A stretch of 11,259 bases of DNA from Mesolinea sp964536465 (GTDB lineage Bacteria > Chloroflexota > Anaerolineae > Anaerolineales > Anaerolineaceae), in contig CAZHXQ010000064.1 of the NCBI GenBank assembly GCA_964536465.1, forward strand, positions 1 to 11,259. The letters run 5' to 3'. Each line of letters opens with the position of its first letter. The stretch's first letter is position 1. The notes below the pieces were generated by a model. That model was not told the origin of the DNA, made no database searches, and saw only the letters and a program-made list of their open reading frames with translations. Of this stretch, positions 5,681 to 11,259 are shown piece after piece. The translations under genes were made by a program, and so were the position numbers.

Positions 5681-7282
5681 TTGGACGAGCAATATTTGTT
5701 GTCAATGAGTAATATTTCTAAAGAATATTACGGCAATCGGGTCCTAAAAAACGTCACCCTTAATGTAAAACCAGGAGAGATTCACGCCTTAGTCGGCGAA
5801 AACGGCGCCGGCAAATCTACCTTGATGAATATCCTTTTTGGCATGCCCGTAATTTACGCTACTGGTGGTTTCGAGGGGCAGGTCTACCTGGCCGGAGAAC
5901 CAGCCACTGTTGATAGCCCTCATGCGGCCATGGACTATGGCATCGGAATGGTCCACCAGGAATTTATGCTGATACCCGAGTTTACCGTCACCGAAAATAT
6001 CAAGTTAGGCAGGGAAATCGGCGATAAAACTGCGCTCAGCAGAGTTTTTGGAAACCTGCTTGAAAGATTAAACTGGGATCAAATGTCCAGGGATTCCCGT
6101 AAAGCCTTGAACAGCATCGGCATGATGAATATTGAAGAATATACCAAGGTCGCGGGAATGCCGATTGGCTATAAGCAATTTGTCGAAATTGCCCGCGAAA
6201 TTGACAAGACCGGAATCAAACTGCTCGTGTTTGATGAACCGACGGCGGTTTTAACGGAGAGCGAAGCAGACCGATTACTTGAAATCATGCGCCTTATCGC
6301 CGAAAAAGGCATTGCCATAATTTTTATCACCCATCGCCTCACCGAGGTAATGGCGGTCGCCGACAGCATGACAATTTTGCGCGATGGTGAATTCGTGGCC
6401 AGAAAGGACGTAAAAGAGACTTCTCTGGCAAATATCGCTGAACTCATGATCGGACGTAAGGTTGAAAAACTGGTTGAGGATGACCTGCTGGGCGAACGAG
6501 AACTTTCAGATGAAAGGATCGCGCTCGAATTTATTGATTATTACGTTGATATGCCTGGTGAACGGGTCAGGGGAATGAACGTCAAAATCCGGGAAGGAGA
6601 AATTTTCGGTTTTGGCGGACTGGCCGGCCAAGGGAAAATCGGCATTGCCAACGGCATTATGGGCTTGTACGAGACGGAAGGCGAAGTTAGGGTCTATGGC
6701 AAACCCCTCGACCTCAGCAAATTGGGAGAAGCGCTCCGCAATAAAATCGCCTTTGTTTCAGAAGATCGCCGGGGAGTAGGGCTTCTGCTGGGCGAGTCGA
6801 TTGAAAGAAACATTATCTTTTCAGCCATGCAGATCAACGATGAGTTTCTCAAACGCATTGGACCTATCAAAATTCTGGACAAGGCCAATGCCGACAAGCA
6901 CGCAAAAAATATGATCAAACTGCTCGACATTCGCTGCACCGGACCTTCACAGGCGGTGGGCAGTCTGTCGGGGGGTAACCAACAAAAAGTATGTCTCGCC
7001 AGAGCTCTGACCATGATCCCCGAGATTTTGATTGTTTCAGAACCAACCCGTGGAATCGATATCGGCGCAAAAAAACTGGTATTGGAATATCTCACAAAAA
7101 TCAATCGTGAGCTCGGCACAACCATCGTCATGATCAGTTCGGAGTTGGTAGAGCTGAGATCATTATGTGACCGTATCGCAATCGTTTCTGAAGGCAAGGT
7201 ATTTTCTGTCATGGAGCCTGACGATTCAGACGCAGCCTATGGTTTGGCAATGGCTGGTGTCAGGGAAGAGGTTGCCTTATGA
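5681..7282 (+). CDS. ABC importer ATP-binding protein, two ATPase domains (MglA/RbsA/nucleoside type)
   Basis: With the TTG start the protein has 533 residues, close to the roughly 500 usual for sugar-type double ATPases that power uptake. Domain 1 has a good Walker A GENGAGKST (39-47), a Q-loop in VHQEF, Walker B LLVFDEPTAVL (Asp185, Glu186) and H-loop His218. Its signature is degenerate (MPIGYKQ, 160-166). Domain 2 has a weak Walker A GLAGQGKI (313-320, Ile replacing Ser/Thr), an intact signature LSGGNQQK (429-436) and Walker B IVSEPTRGID with Ser453 in place of Asp. One complete site (Walker A of domain 1 with signature of domain 2) and one degenerate site are therefore predicted, as is common in this family. 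It acts on the cytoplasmic face with the two permeases. The stop overlaps the next ATG by 4 bases (ATGA). An ATG at 5633 would add 16 residues but is unlikely. Confidence 0.95.
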   Translation: MDEQYLLSMSNISKEYYGNRVLKNVTLNVKPGEIHALVGENGAGKSTLMNILFGMPVIYATGGFEGQVYLAGEPATVDSPHAAMDYGIGMVHQEFMLIPEFTVTENIKLGREIGDKTALSRVFGNLLERLNWDQMSRDSRKALNSIGMMNIEEYTKVAGMPIGYKQFVEIAREIDKTGIKLLVFDEPTAVLTESEADRLLEIMRLIAEKGIAIIFITHRLTEVMAVADSMTILRDGEFVARKDVKETSLANIAELMIGRKVEKLVEDDLLGERELSDERIALEFIDYYVDMPGERVRGMNVKIREGEIFGFGGLAGQGKIGIANGIMGLYETEGEVRVYGKPLDLSKLGEALRNKIAFVSEDRRGVGLLLGESIERNIIFSAMQINDEFLKRIGPIKILDKANADKHAKNMIKLLDIRCTGPSQAVGSLSGGNQQKVCLARALTMIPEILIVSEPTRGIDIGAKKLVLEYLTKINRELGTTIVMISSELVELRSLCDRIAIVSEGKVFSVMEPDDSDAAYGLAMAGVREEVAL

Positions 7283-8394
7283 AAACCTTAAAAAACTTTT
7301 ACGAAAGCTTTGGTTTGCCCAGGTTAATTATTGCTGGCTTTTTTATCTTGCTGGTGGTGGCTTCGATTTTGTTAGGCTTTTCACCTGCTGTCCTTTTTAG
7401 TGATGTAGTAAAACGATGGCTGATGTATGGAACCCTGGTACTGGCAATGGTGCCGGGCATTCAGAGCGGCATCGGGCTCAATTTTGGTATTTCGCTGGGC
7501 ATTTCATCAGGGTTGTTAGGAGCAGTCCTCGCCATGGAAATCAGCTTCCTGAGAGACTGGAACACCGTTCTGGGTGTTGGCGCTCCCTGGTTGACGCTGC
7601 TGCTCGCGCTCTTGTTTGGCGTCATCCTGGCAGCCATTGTCGGAACTTTATATGGCATGCTGCTCAACCGGGTTAAAGGATCTGAGATGACGGTTTCCAC
7701 CTACGTGGGTTTCTCTGTGATTGCCTTTATGAATATCGTTTGGCTTTCTTTGTCTTTCAAAAATGGTGAGTTGAGCTGGCCCCTGCAGGGGCAGGGACTG
7801 CGTAACACAGCCAGTCTTTCGGGTAGTTTTGGAGGTTTGTTAAGCAATCCAGACGTGGTGCAGTCAACGCAGCCAAAATGGCTGCATTGGTTGGCTTTCA
7901 AGATTGGTGAGTTTACTGTCCCGCTTGGTCTGATCCTGGTGTTCGCATTTTTGTGCTTGCTGGTTTGGCTATTTTTAAGGAGCAAAAGCGGAATCGCCAT
8001 GAGCGGTGCTGGTGAGAATCAATTGTTCACCACATCCAGCGGAATCAATGTCGACCAAAAGCGCATCCAGGGAACCGCAATTTCAACCGTTCTCGGCGCG
8101 GTCGGGATTATCCTCTACGCCCAGACCTACGGATTCTTACAACTCTACAATGCCCCGCTCATGATGGGCTTTGCCAGCGTCGCCTCCATCTTGATTGGCG
8201 GCGCGACCGTCAGAAGAGCGCGAATATCGAATGTCTTGATCGGGACGCTGCTTTTCCAGGGCATTCTTGTGACTGCTTTGCCTGTTGTCAATGAAGTGGT
8301 TGAAATTGGGACCCTGCCAGAGGTCTTGAGAATTATCATTTCTAACGGCATCATTCTATACGCTTTATCCAAGACAAAAGGAGAAAACCAATGA
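7279..8394 (+). CDS. ABC importer permease 1 (BPD_transp_2 family)
   Basis: This is a 371-residue, very hydrophobic protein with several membrane segments, beginning with a hydrophobic stretch near residues 16-34. It belongs to the branched-chain amino acid/ribose/nucleoside permease group: GLNFGI (66-71), the cytoplasmic LLNRVKGSEM (128-137, the place where such permeases meet the ATPase), SGINVDQKR (254-262) and LIGGA (305-309). The same landmarks recur in permease 2, so the two are paralogues that probably form a heterodimeric channel. GAAGAGG lies just before the ATG, and ATGA overlaps at both ends give translational coupling with the ATPase and permease 2. The substrate cannot be deduced. 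Confidence 0.93.
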   Translation: MKTLKNFYESFGLPRLIIAGFFILLVVASILLGFSPAVLFSDVVKRWLMYGTLVLAMVPGIQSGIGLNFGISLGISSGLLGAVLAMEISFLRDWNTVLGVGAPWLTLLLALLFGVILAAIVGTLYGMLLNRVKGSEMTVSTYVGFSVIAFMNIVWLSLSFKNGELSWPLQGQGLRNTASLSGSFGGLLSNPDVVQSTQPKWLHWLAFKIGEFTVPLGLILVFAFLCLLVWLFLRSKSGIAMSGAGENQLFTTSSGINVDQKRIQGTAISTVLGAVGIILYAQTYGFLQLYNAPLMMGFASVASILIGGATVRRARISNVLIGTLLFQGILVTALPVVNEVVEIGTLPEVLRIIISNGIILYALSKTKGENQ

Positions 8395-9890
8395 ACCAAG
8401 AAAAAAATTATTTAAGGAAAGTTGGTTCATTCATCTTCGAGAACAAAGTCATGATCGCTTTCGCGGCGATTTGTTTGGCCGCGATTGTGCTTTCAGGCAG
8501 CCCGATGACCTTTATCGTGGACGGTGTTTTTACGCGAATCACGCGCAACACCTTCACCGTCCTGGCCTTGATCATTCCGGTCCTGGCAGGTCTGGGGCTG
8601 AACTTTGGCATCGTCATCGGCGCGGTGGCAGCCCAAATTGCTGTTTTTTGGGTGGTCTACTGGGGGTTTGGTGGTTTCAGCGGGATCCTGCTGACAGTTC
8701 TGATTGCCACTCCGCTGGCAATATTGTTTGGTTACCTGGTTGGCAAGCTTTTCAACCGTATGAAGGGTGCCGAGATGATTGCGGGGCTGATTCTGGGTTA
8801 TTTCGCTGATGGTCTTTACCAGCTTTTGTTCCTGGTAATCATCGGCGGCGTCATCCCGGTCAACAACCCCAAGTTGATTATCTCTCAGGGTGTCGGCGTG
8901 AAGAACACCATCGACCTGACTGGCAATCTGAAATATGCCATCGACTCAGTCCGCATGGTAGACATTGTCACGGTCTTTTTCTATGCCGTTCTGGTTGTTA
9001 CGATAATCAAGATAATTTTGCATCTGGCCAAGAAACTCGAGCTCAGCCGCAGCGATTTCGTTCTCTTTGGTGTCAGTGCGCTAATTTTTGGCATATCCTA
9101 CATTCCTCAAATTGAACGCTTTCTTTCCACTGACCGGCTGGCCTTGTTAGATGCCTTGACTGCAACCCTGATCGTCCTGGCAATCCTGCAGGTCATCAAA
9201 TTAATCAGATCGATCTGGGTTGAAAAAGAACCAGCTTCGGCTGTGGTTAAGCCTGTCTTGACCCTGCTGGTTTATGGCGCCCTGTATGGATTAACCTACA
9301 TACCAGCAGTCGAAGAGGTGATGCTGTATGTACAGCTGCCCGTTCTGCCGTTTCTACTGATCGCCGGGCTGTGTTGGTTTAACCAGAAGATTTTGTCCGT
9401 GCGGTTAGGGCAGAATATGCGTACGGTGGGCCAAAGCCTGAGTGTCGCCATGGCTTCAGGGATCAATGCTGACCAGACGCGCGTTATCGCCATGGTCATT
9501 TCAACTGTTTTAGCCAGTTGGGGACAGATTATTTTTTTGCAGAACATCGGCACATTCTCCACTTATGGCGCTCACACTCAGATCGCGCAATTTGCCATCG
9601 CCGCCCTGCTGGTGGGAGGTGCTTCAGTGCAGAAAGCCACCAATAAACAGGCAATCATTGGTGTGATCCTGTTTCACACCTTGTTTATCGTGGCACCGCA
9701 AGCTGGCAAAGAGTTATTTAATAACGCTCAGATTGGCGAGTACTTCCGTGTGTTTGTTTCCTACGGGGTCATCGCCCTGTCTCTGGCCATGCACGCCTGG
9801 AAACAATTTCGGAAGACTTCTCAGAGTACGCCAGGCGATATAGCCTTGCCGGGAGCACCGTTACAGGAAGCTGTGGACGGGGGGAGCTGA
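8391..9890 (+). CDS. ABC importer permease 2 (BPD_transp_2 family) with extra membrane-rich insertion
   Basis: The 499-residue polytopic membrane protein is the partner of permease 1. Shared landmarks are GLNFGI (68-73), LFNRMKGAEM (120-129), SGINADQTR (356-364) and LLVGGA (406-411). Between the second and third landmarks it has about 100 more residues than permease 1. This part (roughly 215-335) carries two similar units, GISYIPQIERF (234-244) and GLTYIPAVEEV (300-310), each with hydrophobic stretches that could cross or line the membrane. The C-terminal 25 residues are polar with Pro and Gly and probably lie in the cytoplasm. AAAGGAG (8377-8383) lies 7 bases before the ATG, and the ATG overlaps the permease 1 stop by 4 bases. 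It is the last gene of the operon. Confidence 0.92.
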   Translation: MNQEKNYLRKVGSFIFENKVMIAFAAICLAAIVLSGSPMTFIVDGVFTRITRNTFTVLALIIPVLAGLGLNFGIVIGAVAAQIAVFWVVYWGFGGFSGILLTVLIATPLAILFGYLVGKLFNRMKGAEMIAGLILGYFADGLYQLLFLVIIGGVIPVNNPKLIISQGVGVKNTIDLTGNLKYAIDSVRMVDIVTVFFYAVLVVTIIKIILHLAKKLELSRSDFVLFGVSALIFGISYIPQIERFLSTDRLALLDALTATLIVLAILQVIKLIRSIWVEKEPASAVVKPVLTLLVYGALYGLTYIPAVEEVMLYVQLPVLPFLLIAGLCWFNQKILSVRLGQNMRTVGQSLSVAMASGINADQTRVIAMVISTVLASWGQIIFLQNIGTFSTYGAHTQIAQFAIAALLVGGASVQKATNKQAIIGVILFHTLFIVAPQAGKELFNNAQIGEYFRVFVSYGVIALSLAMHAWKQFRKTSQSTPGDIALPGAPLQEAVDGGS

Positions 9891-9931
9891 TCCTCTGTTT
9901 GGATAATCTTTTAATTTGACCAAGTGAGAAA

Positions 9932-9961
9932 ACCGCTCCTGTGAGGTAAATCAGGAGCGGT
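9932..9961. terminator. Hairpin terminator between convergent genes
   Basis: A perfect 10-bp stem ACCGCTCCTG/CAGGAGCGGT (9932-9941 with 9952-9961) with a 10-base loop lies 41 bases after the permease 2 stop and 17 bases after the minus-strand transaminase stop. On the minus strand the stem runs into TTTTC, and on the plus strand only TCTT follows. It is thus a better terminator for the transaminase but may serve both. Confidence 0.75.
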
Positions 9962-9978
9962 CTTGCAAGTTAGGTGGC

Positions 9979-11112
9979 TCAGAATTCAAAGCTTTTCACG
10001 CTGTTAAGTACCTGGGCGACTTCGTCGTCCGTAATATCGTAAAAGAGTGGCAAGCGCACAAGTCTGTCAGAAATATCTTCGGTAACAGGACAATCGCCAG
10101 GTCTTCCTCCCAGTTGAAGTCCCATTTTAGATAAATGGAGAGGTAAATAATGGAACACACAAAGGATTTCCTGTGATTTCATCCAGTCCAGGAAGCGTGT
10201 GCGCACATCCAGAGTAGGCATTAAAAGATAAAAAAGATGACCGGGATGTTCACAATAATCGGGAACATGCGGCAGTTGCACCCCCGCATTCTCAGCCCAA
10301 CCTGACAATTCCTGGAAGTATGTGGACCAAACTTTTATACGCCTGGCTTGAATTCTATCCCGGGCCTCGAGCTGAGCGAGCAGCATCGCTGTTATCATTT
10401 CTGACGGCAGGTAGCTTGAGCCAATATCGACCCAGGTATATTTATCCACCGCGCCTCGGAAGAAACGGCTTCGGTTAGTGCCTTTTTCACGAATAATTTC
10501 TGCTCTCTCGATATATTGTGGGTCGTTAATCAATAATGCCCCGCCTTCACCGGTGCTGATGTTTTTGGTCTCGTGGAAGCTTTGCGTTGCCATTACTCCC
10601 AGAGTCCCCAGATTCTTTCCGCGATACTGTCCAAAAAGGCCGTGGGCATTGTCTTCGACAACCTGAATGTGGTGCCTGGAAGCAATCTGGTTGATCACAT
10701 CCATCTCGCAGGAGACTCCGGCATAGTGAACGACAAATATCGCTCGGGTCCTGGGGGTAATCAGCCTCTCCAACTGGGTTTCATCAAGGTTCAAGGTATC
10801 CGGGCGGACATCAATGAATATCGGTTTTGCGCCCCGCAGTACAATTGCGTTGACTGTGGAAACAAAGGTAAAGGAAGGGACAATCACCTCGTCTCCCTCC
10901 TCAAGATCCAAGAGAATCGCCGTCATTTCCAGCGCATGTGTGCAGCTGGTCGTCAGCAGGACTTTGCGCGCACCCGTTATTGTTTCCAACAACGCGCTGC
11001 TGCGCCTGGTGAATTCTCCATCTCCGGAGAGATGACCAGACTTAATCGCCTGACTCACTAAAATTTCTGATTCAGGTATATAGGCGGGTTTGTTGAATGG
11101 TATTTTACTCAT
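9979..11112 (-). CDS. wecE: dTDP-4-amino-4,6-dideoxygalactose transaminase (WecE/RffA type)
   Basis: The 377-residue PLP enzyme is close in length and sequence to E. coli WecE, which converts dTDP-4-keto-6-deoxyglucose to dTDP-4-amino-4,6-dideoxygalactose with glutamate, a step toward Fuc4NAc. Landmarks I recognise from WecE are SGDGEFTRR (29-37), PSFTFVSTVNA, RGAKPIFIDVRPDT, VHYAGVSCEMD, the Schiff-base lysine in SFHETKN (Lys183), REKGTNRSRFFRG, KYTWVDIGSSYLPSE and VFHYLPLH. The PLP-ring Asp is in VVEDNAHG (Asp154), where the more common Ala-Ala-Gln is Asn-Ala-His. The ATG at 11110-11112 has only a weak ribosome site (CGGAT). It is transcribed toward the ABC operon and is unlinked to it in transcription. 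The dTDP-sugar route genes (rmlA/rmlB) are not in the window. Confidence 0.93.
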   Translation of the reverse strand: MSKIPFNKPAYIPESEILVSQAIKSGHLSGDGEFTRRSSALLETITGARKVLLTTSCTHALEMTAILLDLEEGDEVIVPSFTFVSTVNAIVLRGAKPIFIDVRPDTLNLDETQLERLITPRTRAIFVVHYAGVSCEMDVINQIASRHHIQVVEDNAHGLFGQYRGKNLGTLGVMATQSFHETKNISTGEGGALLINDPQYIERAEIIREKGTNRSRFFRGAVDKYTWVDIGSSYLPSEMITAMLLAQLEARDRIQARRIKVWSTYFQELSGWAENAGVQLPHVPDYCEHPGHLFYLLMPTLDVRTRFLDWMKSQEILCVFHYLPLHLSKMGLQLGGRPGDCPVTEDISDRLVRLPLFYDITDDEVAQVLNSVKSFEF

Positions 11113-11193
11113 GAAAATTCGATCCGTTCTTCTAGTCTATCAGAGGTTAGCAATTCTTAAACAGGCTCAATTGGAATAAGCTGATGTGTCACC

Positions 11194-11259
11194 TTATCTC
11201 GAGGTAATCCATAATCCCAGACAAACTATTAAGACACCCAGCCATCTGGTCCAGGGAAC
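11194..11259 (-). CDS. C-terminal end of a possible membrane protein, cut by window
   Basis: On the minus strand one frame is open from the window edge to a TAA at 11194-11196, giving 21 residues that include RWLGVLIVCLGLWITSR. This looks like a last membrane helix with flanking basic residues, as in EamA/small multidrug-type transporters, which often accompany lipid-linked sugar genes. A second frame is also open but gives a polar peptide. The 81 bases between this stop and the transaminase start hold no clear promoter or terminator, so the two may share a transcript. The call rests on very little sequence. Confidence 0.35.
   Translation of the reverse strand, partial: VPWTRWLGVLIVCLGLWITSR

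Noticed and set aside
6694..7212. Antisense open frame of 172 codons inside the ATPase gene
   Set aside because: It is fully covered by conserved ABC motifs on the other strand, gives no recognisable protein and has no ribosome site. It is a shadow of codon bias.
10573..11061. Plus-strand open frame of 162 codons opposite the transaminase gene
   Set aside because: The minus-strand product matches WecE along its length. The plus-strand peptide has no family features.
1..11259. CRISPR array or other short regularly spaced repeats
   Set aside because: The only regular repeat is the two-copy 1,044-bp unit. No short repeat-spacer pattern was seen.

Overview
The window looks like chromosomal DNA of a free-living bacterium with moderate G+C. 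The protein style suggests Chloroflexota, class Anaerolineae: a lipoprotein with a Thr/Glu/Pro-rich linker, a sugar-type ABC operon built on a DUF3798-like binding protein, and nucleotide-sugar genes. This assignment is an inference from protein style, not from a marker gene.

Left part (1-2896, + strand): the end of a surface-polysaccharide cluster. It holds a family 2 glycosyltransferase cut by the window edge, an NAD-dependent sugar epimerase/dehydratase of the extended SDR type, and a DegT/DnrJ/EryC1 PLP sugar aminotransferase. The genes are packed 3-7 bases apart and are probably one transcript that makes and transfers an amino-deoxy sugar.

Middle spacer (2897-3298): a tRNA-Val(GAC) gene with its own near-consensus promoter and a 12-bp terminator hairpin. 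It is followed by a second promoter (perfect TTGACA) and a leader of about 130 nt with two possible hairpins, which serve the next operon.

Core (3299-9890, + strand): a four-gene ABC importer of the ribose/galactose/nucleoside (MglA/RbsA-BMP) architecture. Its genes encode a lipoprotein binding protein, a double-ATPase and two paralogous BPD_transp_2-type permeases. The binding protein is the most striking object here. It contains two copies of the same binding domain in tandem, encoded by a 1,044-bp direct repeat with no mismatch that I could find, joined by a 13-codon linker. A GC-rich hairpin separates it from the ATPase gene, and the three downstream genes are coupled by 4-base ATGA overlaps. 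The second permease carries an extra membrane-rich insertion with an internal repeat. Nothing in the window reveals the substrate.

Right part (9891-11259): a hairpin between convergent genes, then on the minus strand a WecE/RffA-type dTDP-4-amino-4,6-dideoxygalactose transaminase. Upstream of it lies the probable last 21 codons of a membrane protein. The ABC operon therefore sits between two sets of amino-sugar genes.
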